DNA of 64,000 nucleotides, taken from NCBI RefSeq assembly GCF_964340395.1, contig NC_135568.1, forward strand, positions 1,562,501 to 1,626,500. Direction: 5' to 3'. The position numbers and the translations under genes are program-made. Below the pieces are notes generated by a model. That model searched no databases and was not told the origin of the DNA. It saw only the letters and a list, made by a program, of their open reading frames with translations. The stretch is from Glandiceps talaboti. Taxonomy: Eukaryota > Hemichordata > Enteropneusta > Spengelidae. Below, one piece after another: positions 51,970 through 64,000 of the stretch. Numbering within the stretch: the stretch's first letter is position 1; every line of letters starts with the position of its first letter.

Positions 51970-52591
51970 GCCGCTGGCACGCGGCACGTGTCGTTATGCG
52001 AAATCTTTCATACTAGAAGCAATCAGACGTTTTAAGGGTTTTTATTGCATCCAACTTTTTATCAGACCCTGTTTTGATCTGTCATGTGCAATATTTCCGT
52101 AGGACTGTAAATATTTAGTGATGAGTTGTTTATGTTTTCCTTTTTAGTCTGTAAGGTGTGTCTTCGTTTTTATCACTGTTAGGCCTAACCAAAAAAATTT
52201 GTGTGGTTCCGATTACGCTTAATTTTGGAATAGGTCGGGTAGGTAGATTTTTGAAAATATTTATATATATATATTTGTTTCATATGTGACTGTCTAGTTC
52301 AGGTAGTTATGTTTTCCATTGTTTTTCATATGGTCTCTGTGTTATTGGTTGGAGGAGGGTCTATGGTATATTAAAGTACGCCGTGACGGGGCGCGTGCGC
52401 CATACCACATCGCTCAACCCTTGGGAGAGAGGAGGTTGATGAGTGAGTAACTACGCGATCGAAGCATCTCACAAGTAACTTAGTTACATACACAGTCTAT
52501 ATTCTCCCCTCCACTGTCTATGGTTGATCAGTGGTCTAGGCAATGATCATGATAGTTAATTTTACATTGACATGTATACACACACCTACCG
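51970..52591. other. Spacer between the two duplication copies
   Basis: No gene recognised. About 52370-52470 contains one copy of a dispersed motif (GTACGCCGTGACGGGGC ... CATCGCTCAACCC) related to 29505-29560 and, reversed, 44620-44665. Confidence 0.5.
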
Positions 52592-52904
52592 GACAATGAG
52601 ATTAGTAGTTTTTTACGGTGTATTGCAGTTGCATATAGATTTGACCTTTGTTATGTCTTGTACATAGTGGAACTATTCACGGAACTGTTTACTGAAATAG
52701 ACTTAGTATGTTTTGTTATATTGTCTGTATTTGTTGAGTTCTATAATGCCAGGTTCAATTCCTCATTTAGTTGTACATCTATTAGACTTCATTTTCATCT
52801 GTTATGTATACTCTCTTTCTCTTTCAGTTGACTACATTAAAATTCAGACCCCTAATTTTCTACTGATTCTAAGTTTCAATTTGTAAGAGAGAAATGGGGG
52901 AAGG

Positions 52905-53044
<140 letters not shown>

Positions 53045-53442
53045 GGGGGTGAGAGAGAAAATATATATTTCATATAACCAATGGTGAATGAGTTTAATAT
53101 GTAAATTTATTATAATCTTGTACATATAGTTGACGGTAGAGAAATATTTTTAAAGACAGGCAAGATTAGGATTGATAGATTTGGATTAAGACTTGAAACT
53201 TGGACAAAAATATTGCATGAGGCTTGTTGATGTTAAGAAAGTCAACTTTGACCACAAGGGGGCGGTCTCAAGTTCGAGTTACTCATTTGGCTGAAATGCA
53301 AGTTGTACCTCCGACTGAAATACTCATTCCACCAATCAATACAAGAAAACCTACTCCCACTAAAAATAATCATGTAGAAATAGCTTTTTACATGAACAGC
53401 TTCATTGGCTGCACCCGATACATGGAAAAATTATAGACCTTT

Positions 53443-54303
53443 TTACTCAGGGGTGTCTGGAGAAAAGAAATAGTAGTAGATCTCAGGGCAATCTTGTCGG
53501 ACAAAACCTAACTTTTCATGCATGTGTGCAGATTCTGTGTTAGTAGTTTCAACAGCTACATAGGGTGTATTTCCAGCTTCAAGTAACTTCATCGCAAGAT
53601 TTGCTGTAATTATGCTGGAAAAACCTCTCCCTCTGTATTCAGGGAGGGTAAATGTGTGACCTATATCACCAGACGCTTTCACAACAGCCCATGAAACTAC
53701 CTGTGTACCATGGTAGATGGCAAGGTTTGGCAAGTGCTGAGTCAGGTTAATAAAGTGTTTTATAGACGGCATAGGATCTGTGTATGACCATATACTCTGT
53801 ACTAATGATGCATGTTCTTCCTGTAGTGGTCTAAGTTGAAATCCGTCAGGTAGAGGCTTGGAGACAAATTGAAGTAATCTTTGTTGATCATACCCAGTGT
53901 AGATACAACAACCCAATGACTTGGGGCCATGTAAATATCTTTTGTGATTCTCGCCAACTTGCTGAACCACCTCCATTTGTGAGACGTTCGTCATTTTAAA
54001 CTGAATAAGATCATTGGTCCAATCTACAACATCATTTATCAGAAATTTCAACCTGTTGTCATCTACACTATAGAAATAGTATGTTTTGCCTGTAAGTTTG
54101 TTTTCATAATCACCAGCAAAGCACAGTACAGTTGTTATTTTCTCCATGTCATCACTGTCATTGTAGATGGTCACACCTGGCCAGGTGTTAACGTTGTTGT
54201 TGTAACGTTTGATCATCTGGTAAACAGGGAGGCAGGCCGGTAGCCATTTTGTCAACGCCTTCAACAAGAGTGGAATTTTAGTTGTGTTGATTTGATATGC
54301 CAT
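53443..54303 (-). CDS. Glycine N-acyltransferase-like protein, copy 2
   Basis: 286 residues, about nine in ten identical to copy 1 by eye. The GNAT loop reads EYRGRGFSSIITANLAMKLL, keeping R-x-x-G (Arg to Gly at the middle position relative to copy 1). The C-terminus is shorter (YYFFSPDTPE against CHFFSQSPDTPE). Intact, so probably a working paralogue. The transposon at 54487-56969 lies within its presumed 5' UTR intron, 184 bases upstream of the ATG, which lengthens that intron to over 3 kb. Confidence 0.85.
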   Translation of the reverse strand: MAYQINTTKIPLLLKALTKWLPACLPVYQMIKRYNNNVNTWPGVTIYNDSDDMEKITTVLCFAGDYENKLTGKTYYFYSVDDNRLKFLINDVVDWTNDLIQFKMTNVSQMEVVQQVGENHKRYLHGPKSLGCCIYTGYDQQRLLQFVSKPLPDGFQLRPLQEEHASLVQSIWSYTDPMPSIKHFINLTQHLPNLAIYHGTQVVSWAVVKASGDIGHTFTLPEYRGRGFSSIITANLAMKLLEAGNTPYVAVETTNTESAHMHEKLGFVRQDCPEIYYYFFSPDTPE

Positions 54304-54373
54304 GTCCTACAATGAAATAAATTGCATTATCTAACACATACTAAATCAGACCTATGGATTTGTTTTTACCCAA

Positions 54374-54424
54374 ACTCTCACCGCTGGGGGCTCTGCCTAT
54401 GAGAGAGCCCCCAGCGGTGAGAGT
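54374..54424. other. Perfect 21-bp hairpin upstream of acyltransferase copy 2
   Basis: Identical to 50973-51023, including the 9-base loop GCCTATGAG. It lies about 60 bases from the transposon insertion point. Confidence 0.9.
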
Positions 54425-54486
54425 CTGAGTAGCCAAGACCTTGGAGTAATTAGTCAGTATAATCACTTCAAGCCGAGACTAACTAA

Positions 54487-56969
54487 GGGACCGGACAGAA
54501 TTTACGGCAGGGGGGGGGCCTGGGGAGAAATTGGGGGGGCCATGAAAAAAATGGGAGGCTTGAAGGGGGGGCCATGAAAATTCTCATGGTTTGAAAGGGG
54601 GGGGGCCGCGAAATATTTTGTCATTGAAAAAAATTAATATGTTAGAAAATTTAGCATTGCATGAGATAGCACTTGATATCGCCTTTAATATTGAATGTCT
54701 ACACTTTCATTTATGTATTAAAATGGAAATGTGTACGTTTGTATGTACCTATTTAGTGAAGCATAAAAACACTACTCAAGATTAATTTGATACACCCTGA
54801 ATTACACTTATATACTCCAAGTTATATATATATGGTAATATACTAGCATAGGACCTGTAATGTATGTAAAAAGTGACCTTTTGGTGAAAAATGTAAACAC
54901 AAAAACGTCTGGCCAGATTAATTTAGATAGGTGTTTTATTTCTTTTCTTGACACTATTCTTGAGTTTCACTCTCAGACTCACTAGAGTCTGAAGATGTGA
55001 GGCAAGACTTGTCTTTCTTTCTATCTAAAACCAGTGAAATTAAACTATTTCCCTCCTCAGCATCATCAAATGCATCTATCTGTACTAAATATTGTAAAGC
55101 ATTTAGATGTCTGCGTGGTGTTAAGTGTTTTTTCATCAGTGACTTTGCACTAAAGCAATGGAGAGGTATATGAATACTCTAGTCAATATACATGGTTGGG
55201 ACCAGAGATGGTAAGAATTCCACAACCTGTACCAGACCCGGACAGTCCAATGCACTATCTTCCAGTTCATAAGTGTCCAACTGTTGACAGTGAAGGAAAG
55301 CAGAGAGAGGCAGATGACTGGCAACCCAGGTCAAATATCACAAGGAAATTCAGAAAGGGTGAATTGACAACCAAATAACAGGTGGAAGAATTTTCAAAAT
55401 TATTTTATGTTGATTGTAAACATATTGAAGCATATGTTCAACACCTGCAAAACCTAAAGAATTTTCAAGAAATGAGAATGCGTACAAGGTTAAGTCAGAA
55501 AAAGAAGAAGAAAATCAAGCCGTACCAGGACTATAATTGGCTTGACTTAGTTGTGCATGGAAAGTTAAGCTCTCTTCAGGTTGCTGAATTAGACAAGTAC
55601 TTGAAATATCAGCAACTAAACATACATGGTAGGAAGGATGACAAGTTGAAAGCTGTTACATGTGATGTGTTAAGAAGAACGTCAAGAGAGCAACAGAAGT
55701 CAGTGATTGAAAAGAACACAGGTGATGAAAGTGAAGAGAAACTGTGTGACAGTGAAGAAGGAGATATTGTTTTAGAAGAAATTCGTAGTGATAGTGACAC
55801 CGATACATCAAGTACTAGTGACAGTGACAGTGAGAGTGACAGCGAATAAAATGAGTCTAGCCATCAAAAAGACCAGGATGGTTCCCTTATTGTTCAAACT
55901 AGATCAGGTAGACTGGCTGGATCATGGAAACTTGCCTTTATATAAATTCAAGATTATGAATAAAGGGATTGTATTGCAAAGGCTATTCATCATTGACACT
56001 GCACTTCAAGCTTAATGTGAATAGTTTAGAAAACTGTGAGTAATACTCATCTGATCACTGTACAGTGTATTGAATACAATTCTGAATTTGCTGTCCCCAT
56101 CATGAAGACACAAATGCCTGACACTATAGGTTTAAATATGTATGGTTTTGGAACTGAAAGCATATTGATTACATCTAAGTATTCCACAACATTCTGAATT
56201 TCTTTGCACTTTCATGAAGTCACAAATGTCTTACATTTACAAGTGTATTGGTAATGCATTTGGTGTAGGAAAGTGAAAGCTATATTTGTCAGACCTCAGT
56301 GTGCATAAAATCCTTAGTTTGCTAGCACTTCATGACATCACAAATGTCTGACATTAGATAGTTATTGTATTATGAGTATAAATAGATATTTGAATACACT
56401 ATGTAGGTGATGTGATGTCCTTAGATACTCCCCACAAATGTCCCCACTACAGTTTTTCCACAAATCACGCATGTGAATGTGTGTTTACTCTGTGTCTGTG
56501 TTTCTGTGTATGTATCAGTGAATGACAGTTAAAACCACCACATCAAATGCCTTGGTATTAAGTGATGACTACTTATGGTGTCTAGTTGGGAAATAAACAA
56601 GATTATACCACATGTGTATGATTACATGTATAGTCAAAATGTTTTGTTTTTTTTTCTAAAAAACTTCCTCTACAACTACTAAGTTGTTTGGGCTGAAATA
56701 GTAACATAATAGTAGTACCAAAAGAAATATTACAGTTGTGCTACAGTAACAAAGAAATTTGTACTCTTTTTAGTTATTGTAGGGGCAGGATTTTGTGCAC
56801 TTTTTTTCTCTTTTTTTTTTTTGGGGGGGGGGCCATGAAATTTTTATACTTTTGAAAGGGGGGGGCTGTGAAATTTTGGTCACAGTGGATGGGGGGGGCC
56901 AGGAAAAAAACCAAGTCAGAGATAATTTCTCCCCAGGCCCACCCCCTGCCGTAAATTCTGTCCGGTCCC
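54487..56969. mobile_element. DNA transposon with TAA target duplication (PIF/Harbinger-like ends)
   Basis: 2483 bp with 22-bp perfect terminal inverted repeats starting GGGACCGGACAGAATTTACG, flanked by TAA on both sides (54484-54486, 56970-56972). The empty site in copy 1 has a single TAA, which proves insertion. A 3-bp TAA duplication is typical of PIF/Harbinger. Poly-G subterminal blocks with GGGGCCATGAAA and TTTGAAAGGGGGGG occur near both ends in direct orientation. No DDE transposase was recognised, so the copy is probably non-autonomous or carries only accessory coding remnants (see 55196-55849). Confidence 0.85.
55196..55849 (+). pseudogene. Transposon-borne ORF with SAP-like domain, split by an in-frame stop
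   Basis: Two stretches in one frame, 55196-55375 and 55379-55849, separated only by TAA at 55376-55378. The first contains IPQPVPDPDSPMHYLPVHKC and RSNITRKFRKGEL. The second has YVQHLQNLKNF, a Lys-rich block, YQDYNWLDLVVHGKLSSLQV and AELDKYLKYQQLNIHGRKDD-KL, which fits the SAP helix-turn-helix (hydrophobic L-x-V-x-E-L ... G-x-K-x-x-K), a DNA-binding module. It ends in an acidic Ser/Asp/Glu tail (SDSDTDTSSTSDSDSESDSE). Start codon and full length are not clear. It is likely part of a transposon-encoded protein. Confidence 0.55.
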
Positions 56970-58416
56970 TAAGGATCTTTTCCTTGTTTATTGTACCATT
57001 GAGGATTGTTTTCTGGCAACCCAAGTATGCGCACAGTAAACAACTCTGCTCTCATTCCTAAATCTAAATGACTTGATACACGTGACGTGCCGTAAACCAA
57101 ACAGTCGCTATTAAAACTAAATGTGCTAGCTGTCGCTTTGCACGAGGTACGTGCATTCAGCATGTGCTCAGTTCAGTCAGTTCAAGGCTAGTTGATTTCT
57201 TGATGGAAGTCTTGTCTTTGTGTGAAAATAGGTCAGGATATAATACGATAAAAATAATACGTGTCTTTCGATGTCTGTCTAGTCTGTATACATAAAGGAA
57301 TGTAAAAACCACTGTTGAACCATAGACCTGGTTGGTGAAAGGTCTATTTAAACCTTATGTTCCAATTTAGTGATGGATCATAGTAGCATTCAGTAGATTT
57401 TATACTGAACACATAAGTCATATACTCACCTTACGTTGGTCAGCTTCAGTGCAATCGACGAAACTTACGTGACGAGTAATTAGGTTGTTTAGATTAGTTA
57501 GCTCAAAGTATGATGGCTAGTTAGTAAGATATGGTTGTGGAATAATCATGAAAACGGTTCAAATTCTGACGACTTCAGTGTCTGATGCAATATACACGCC
57601 CATGTCGAAACCGGGTCATAGTTCGGGGGGGGGGGGGGGGGGTTCAAAGTCTATCTATATTATCGTAGTTTTCTGTCCACGTAAGCGCAGCCCTATTGAA
57701 GTATATACTAACACATTGCACGTATATTTGTCTCTAGTTTCTACTTGAACAGTTCACGCTTACTTTATGAAGTATAATGTATAAGCAAGGAGGTTTATAC
57801 CTCCATGATATACGCTTGTTTGAATATTGTATGTGCCATCATGTAGTAGGGGTGTCATGATACAATTACTGAGGCTACCGACCCATTTATTTATCGTGTA
57901 CAAACAGCTACAAAAAGTATGTTTAGCCACGGGTGATGCAGTTCTGTTCACGGTGTACAATAGCATTAGTTAGTTATTGTACCTAATAAAACCTAAAATA
58001 AAAAAAAATATTTAAAAAAACAACTTTCCAGGAAGCTTATTGCAGCTTCAAAAATCATCCATCCCATTTACATTCTCACAAACCTCAGAGTACACACTTC
58101 CTCGAGATCGAACGGTACAAAACTTTAAAATAAAACATCAAAAAAACAAGTTCCCTTCTACCTTTCAAAAGTAACTCTGAAAATTTGAAATGTTACTGTA
58201 AAAAGAAAACTTGAAAAGGAACATTGAGAATCATGAACTGGTAATAGTATGGCTTTTTTCGAGCTTAGAGCAAAATTGAGATCCAGGCGTACACATAATA
58301 ATTAGACGTAGTATAGAAATAGCTAACACGATTGGTTCTAATCCAGCATAGCCACAACCAATCATGTGTCGTATTGTATCACCGCAACCAATGATTGTCG
58401 AAAAGCTTCTTTTCAT

Positions 58417-58838
<422 letters not shown>

Positions 58839-58869
58839 ATTTCCAACTACAACAAAACCCAAACCAAAC

Positions 58870-58885
58870 GGCCCTTTTCAGGGCC
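58870..58885 (+). terminator. H4 histone 3' stem-loop
   Basis: GGCCCTTTTCAGGGCC, the 6-bp stem and 4-base loop recognised by SLBP, 32 bases after the stop. It is followed by a purine-rich AAAAAGAGAACT element fitting U7 snRNP pairing. Directs cleavage without polyadenylation. Confidence 0.95.
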
Positions 58886-58889
58886 GCCA

Positions 58890-60060
58890 CATCCTCCAAA
58901 AAGAGAACTACCAGCCTAGTACTAGTAGTAGTACATATTGTGTGGTATGAATGATATTGATAATGCATGTTACATGTGCTAAATTGTGTGGTTAGGTATT
59001 TCTTGTAAATCTGAATGCCGTTTTAACAAATAAACACAAAATAATAAAAATAATTAAAGTATTGCAAATAAAACAAAGTTATAATTATTGCATCTAGAGA
59101 AAAGGAGCTCACTACCGTACGAAGTTTCGTACTAACTAAAAACTGTAGATCCCAGCCGTCAGTTGAAGTAGAGCGAGCTAGTTCTGTTTGTTTTCTGAGG
59201 TTTGTGGTACAAGCTTAGTGATTGCTTTTATAGAATCTTTTGACCAATGCTATTTGAAGAAAACGAAAAAAACAATTCTTGCCTCACTCACTAGTCATAG
59301 TACAACCATGAAACGGGGTATATGGAGACTCAGACCGTTAGTAGTCCTAAGGGGGAGATGAGACACCACTCGATGTACAGACACTGACTTTTAATATTCT
59401 GGATATACATGGGGGAGGGGGGGGGGGGGTAAATATTTCGCTCACACAGCACATATGCATGTTGACAAGTTTCATAGCTTCTTCATTTTTAACCCCGTTT
59501 GTGCACATTTTACATGTATATGTTTCTTATATTCTCGTTGACTTCAAGGACTGTCGCTATTTACACTTTTCGCTATCCTAACTGACATTATGGGTTCCCT
59601 CTCCACCGCGAAGTACCTACGTTAATGGTGAAAAGCTGAAACTAGTGTGAATCGGTGTCACAGATGAATAACAAAAGAGAGACAATACATCTCATTAGGA
59701 GACATAATATAAACAAAGAACAGTTCTTTGGCCATGTCGCAATTTAAACTTACTAGTATGTACTGTCCCATTTGTATAACGATTATTGATTACTAGTAAT
59801 TACAGGAATGCATGTCTGTCTCACAGCCTCCCTGTCTGTGATTTAGTTTTAATCACTGCCTCCACTGACAGGACAATGAGGCACAATATGCCGTTCTGCT
59901 TTCATTTCAAATACTAATTGTAGCCTTTTGTCTTTTCCCCGTCGTCATTCTATTACGTTACCAAGGAAACGTTGTCCATGATTACGGACTTGATATATTA
60001 TGTCTCAATATATTGTACATTCGTGATTTTGTCAGGCAGGTAGTTCTCTTTTTGGAGGAT
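58890..60060. other. Spacer between H4 and H2B
   Basis: No gene recognised. AT-rich, with a long G run at about 59409-59430 and no recognised open reading frame. Confidence 0.6.
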
Positions 60061-60065
60061 GTGGT

Positions 60066-60081
60066 GGTCCTGAAAAGGACC
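60066..60081 (-). terminator. H2B histone 3' stem-loop
   Basis: Minus strand GGTCCTTTTCAGGACC, a perfect 6-bp stem. Downstream on the minus strand comes the same CATCCTCCAAAAAGAGAACT purine block as at the H4 and H2A genes. Confidence 0.95.
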
Positions 60082-60111
60082 GTTTGGTTTGTGTATGTTT
60101 TGGCATACGAT

Positions 60112-60486
60112 TTACTTAGAACTGGTGTACTTGGTGACGGCTTTGGTACCCTCACTGACGGCGTGCTTGGCAAGCTCACCGGGCAGCAAGAGACGTACAG
60201 CAGTCTGGATTTCTCTGCTAGTGATGGTGGATCTCTTGTTGTAGTGGGCAAGACGGGAAGCTTCAGCGGCAATACGCTCGAAGATGTCGTTGACGAAGCT
60301 GTTCATGATAGACATGGCTTTGGAGGAGATACCAGTGTCTGGGTGAACCTGCTTCATGACTTTGTAGATGTAGATACCATAGCTTTCCTTCCTTCGTCTC
60401 TTTCTCTTCTTCTTGTCACCACTACGGGCAGCTGGTGGGGCCTTACCGGCCTTCTTTACGGCTTTTCCACTTCCTTTGGGAGGCAT
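60112..60486 (-). CDS. H2B: Histone H2B
   Basis: 124 residues. Lys/Arg-rich tail [20 protein letters not shown], then the histone fold from [20 protein letters not shown] through [16 protein letters not shown]. The C-terminal Lys near AVTKYTSS is the conserved ubiquitination site. Forms the H2A-H2B dimer of the nucleosome. Intronless and divergently transcribed from H2A, sharing the 336-bp region between their starts. The [19 protein letters not shown] junction is of the general invertebrate type. Confidence 0.98.
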   Translation of the reverse strand: MPPKGSGKAVKKAGKAPPAARSGDKKKRKRRRKESYGIYIYKVMKQVHPDTGISSKAMSIMNSFVNDIFERIAAEASRLAHYNKRSTITSREIQTAVRLLLPGELAKHAVSEGTKAVTKYTSSK

Positions 60487-61200
<714 letters not shown>

Positions 61201-61229
61201 ATCGTATGCCAGGCATACACAAACAAAAC

Positions 61230-61245
61230 GGTCCTTTTCAGGGCC
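61230..61245 (+). terminator. H2A histone 3' stem-loop
   Basis: GGTCCTTTTCAGGGCC, stem with one G-T pair, 30 bases after the stop, followed by the purine block AAAAAGAGAACT. Confidence 0.95.
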
Positions 61246-61286
61246 ACCACATCCTCCAAAAAGAGAACTACCCATTACCAAGCAAC

Positions 61287-61470
61287 TACATACATACATA
61301 CATACATACATACATACATACATACATACATACATACATACATACATACACACAATTACATACACATACATACATACATACATACATACATACATACATA
61401 CATACACACAATTACATACACATACATACATACATACATACGTGCGTACATACATACGTGCGTACGTGCT
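61287..61470. repeat. CATA microsatellite
   Basis: CATA units with CACAATTA and CGTG interruptions starting about 40 bases after the H2A stem-loop. Minus-strand and plus-strand open frames through it ([16 protein letters not shown]) are artefacts. Confidence 0.95.
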
Positions 61471-61474
61471 TACA

Positions 61475-64000
61475 TACATCATAGACCCTAATGTAAGCAT
61501 GGATACATCCATGGTGTAAGTCAACACAGGAAAATTTGGGGATATAATAAAATGGAACAGAACTGCCCTATATAAAGGATTATGGCTAATCTACGCAAAT
61601 GCGGGAAATTCAAACTGCTGTACAGAGCACTAGCTTCTGGGTCTTGTTTTCAGCATTTTTTCAGTGCTTCGAGAACCACACAAGTCATGTATCATGTACA
61701 AATTGTTTGTGAATGTTATAGGATGGTAAATTGATACACAAATTAGTTGAAAATCAGTCTGTTTCATAGAATTAAACAACCTCTCCAAATGAGACACATT
61801 CCCCTGCAAACAGCTGCTTTATATATATATAATATATTGTGTGTCATTCAGGATTATTCAAATATGCGGCATTTGCGTGTGAAATACTCAGATACAGGGA
61901 ATGTTTATATTTTGGTGATTACTTGCCAGTGAGTCATCACAAGTTCTCCACCTCCATACATACATACATACATACATACATACATACATACATACAGTCA
62001 GTCAGTCAGTCAGTCAGTCATATGTAAAAATGGTCCCAGGCGCCGCTGGTAGTGACGTTTGATTAACAAGTGGTGTAGACAAAGGAAATAGGAGGTGTGA
62101 GAGATTAGCAACATTTCTGCTGGAGTGATACCCACAAGTGCCTCTGGCACTCGCTGTTCAATCAGTACTCGGTTATAATATTCCTCCAGATCGGAGCGAG
62201 CGATGCGACGACTATAAAAAGGCACGAACGATTGTTGACAGTCTAAGTATAGAGTTGTAATAGATCAATATAAAGCGGTCCGAAGTTAATTAACTGTCAG
62301 TATGTCCACTACAATATTTTACGTAATATTGTAATCGGAACGTAGACTACTAGTATATGAGAAATTAATAAGAACAGTTGAGACCATTTCCCTGTAATAA
62401 AAGTAAATAAACTCAAACATTCGAAGAATTTGAGACTTTAGAAAAACACACATTCCGGTCAAGGGACGATGTACTTTCAACAGGATTATACACTGTTGCC
62501 GTTGGTGGCGCTCGGGTAATCTACATGATGGGAGGATTTTATGACGTCATTATCCACAACAAACCATCCATTATCCAAATCCATTATCGACAACAAACCA
62601 TAAAGAAGACTATTTTTTTTATTTTTACGCGTAAAACTGGTTTTATAAACATATGCTAATGTGAGAATATTAATCGCTAGATTCAAGGACATCAACGCAC
62701 ATCTGTACTGTACGTTAGCAAGAGCTTTCTATCTTTCTAACAAACGGGCCCCCTTATCGTCGAAAAAAAACCACCCATAAATCAGAAAAGGGTAGACGTT
62801 TCGAACCTGGGTAGCACACCCCTAGCTGTCTAAGATTATCCGAGTACCAACCAACACCCCCTTCCCCGGGGGAGGGGTGTGTGCACGTGTGTTTTGTTTG
62901 ATTTGAATTTTTTCGAGATCATTTGCAGGCCACGTGTAACATTTTTCTGTAAGCTCCTCGCTGATTTCTCTACAAATAGACTAAGTATATTATTTGGATC
63001 ACCTGAAAACTGTTTCTAAATTTACTCTTAATGTCTCACAATGATATTAATGATTGTACACAGATATTTTTATGTGGTCTTCCCACAGTTTGTCTTGTTT
63101 TCAACCTAAAGTTCAATATCCTGAAATATGATTTGAAAAATATAACAAGGGGCCATGAATTGAAATCATCTGTCGGATCTTTGATTACTGGCTGACAATT
63201 TATAATCAAATTGCTCCATTGAATCAGACAGTGATTGGTCAAATATCCGTAGCACATAACGAGGCAGCATCAACCAATCCTGTATATGCTATCATAGAAA
63301 TAGTTGAATTTACTACATCTATATTGTATACAACTTCGTTAGGGAAAAAAGAGTGTAATTTAAACCGTGAGCTCGCTTTGAATTTCTTCTCTATAAAAAG
63401 GGTGACCCAAAAGTTCGTTGACTCTTCTAACACCATACATCAGTAGTACATTGTACATCAATGCATATAGTTTCTCTGTTTCGTGCGAATTGCTGCCATT
63501 TATAATATTTCTGACTGACTGACTGACTGACTGACTGACTGACTGGTTGACTGGCTGGCTGACTGGCTGGCTGGCTGGCTGGCTGACTGACTGACTGACT
63601 GACTGACTGACTGACTGACTGACTGACTGACTGACTGACTGACTGACTGTCATTCATTGACCGATACGCGTTTATAATAACACCACGCGAATTTAACTGC
63701 GAACAGACAACCTCAAAGTATAAAGCCTAGTAAGACATCATTCAATCCATCGTACTGAGTTCTTAGTTTATGGAAGAGTGCAAATGGCTTTTTTATCATA
63801 TTTATGTATACATTAAAACACTAAAATTAGATTAGCCATAGAATAATGAGATTTTTAGAGTCAGGACTTTGAAAGGGACCTAGCATATTCCCTTGGCAAT
63901 TAACAGTTCCTTCATATTTGTAAAGGATAATAAATGTTTCCGATGTTAGATGCTTAAATGGAAGTTACATTAATCGATAGAAACCATAGTTTCCATCACT
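61475..64000. other. Gene-poor right end of the window
   Basis: No gene recognised. It contains CATA and GTCA microsatellites (61956-62020), a 71-codon minus-strand open frame (62010-62225) of unknown nature, and a GACT/GGCT microsatellite (63511-63648). A piece reading GGGTGACCCAAAAGTTCGTT at 63401-63420 looks a little like a mariner-type transposon end, but no partner end was found. Confidence 0.5.
63511..63648. repeat. GACT/GGCT microsatellite
   Basis: GACT units, a GGCT block in the middle, then GACT again. Minus-strand SQSVSQ-type open frames are artefacts. Confidence 0.95.

Noticed and set aside
62010-62225. 71-codon minus-strand frame (RIARSDLEEYYNRVLIEQRV)
   Set aside because: Looks somewhat protein-like but I recognise no family, and no splice or promoter context supports it; possible transposon remnant.
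63401-63440. Mariner-like end GGGTGACCCAAAAGTTCGTT
   Set aside because: No partner inverted repeat, no TA duplication and no transposase nearby.

Overview
This is animal nuclear DNA: genes are split by GT-AG introns, replication-dependent histone genes carry the metazoan 3' stem-loop, and micro- and minisatellites and several transposon classes are abundant. The AT-rich introns, the SINE/MITE load and an apparent Mextli gene (an eIF4E-binding factor described from invertebrates) point to a non-vertebrate, probably marine, animal. The H2A protein looks as much like deuterostome as lophotrochozoan H2A, so I do not name a phylum.

Layout. (1) 401-23857, plus strand: a 37-coding-exon gene for a predicted 1648-residue type I membrane receptor. 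Order: signal peptide, EMI domain, one plain EGF, a three-fold repeated EGF-EGF-sushi cassette, many more calcium-binding-type EGF repeats, one transmembrane helix, and a tyrosine-rich tail. I joined the exons by eye; phases are consistent throughout and the sum is an exact reading frame. (2) 24.2-27.4 kb: intergenic, with repeats and possible 5' noncoding exons. (3) 27485-48126, plus strand: a 17-coding-exon gene for a 1123-residue protein with a MIF4G-like region, a KH domain (GTKG loop) and a C-terminal YSRDDLL eIF4E-binding motif, which I identify as Mextli. Its introns hold an apparently full-length LINE with two open ORFs, a TTAA-flanked MITE, a hAT-like MITE, two tRNA-derived SINEs and a 1.7-kb 32-bp minisatellite. 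Just past its stop is a 0.48-kb foldback. (4) 49201-57880: a segmental duplication with two minus-strand glycine N-acyltransferase-like genes. The second copy is split upstream of the gene by a 2.48-kb DNA transposon with a TAA target duplication. (5) 58.3-61.3 kb: histone H4, then divergent H2B and H2A. (6) 61.3-64 kb: microsatellites, no gene recognised.

The genes are not an operon or pathway; they are neighbours with separate roles (cell-surface receptor, translation control, acyl transfer, chromatin). The points most worth a second look are the Mextli gene with its in-frame 17-residue repeat and tandemly copied exon-donor segment, the LINE whose two ORFs share one frame across a single TAG, the homogenised EGF-EGF-sushi cassettes, and the foldback in the presumed Mextli 3' UTR. 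I saw no retrovirus, LTR element, Polinton or CRISPR array.
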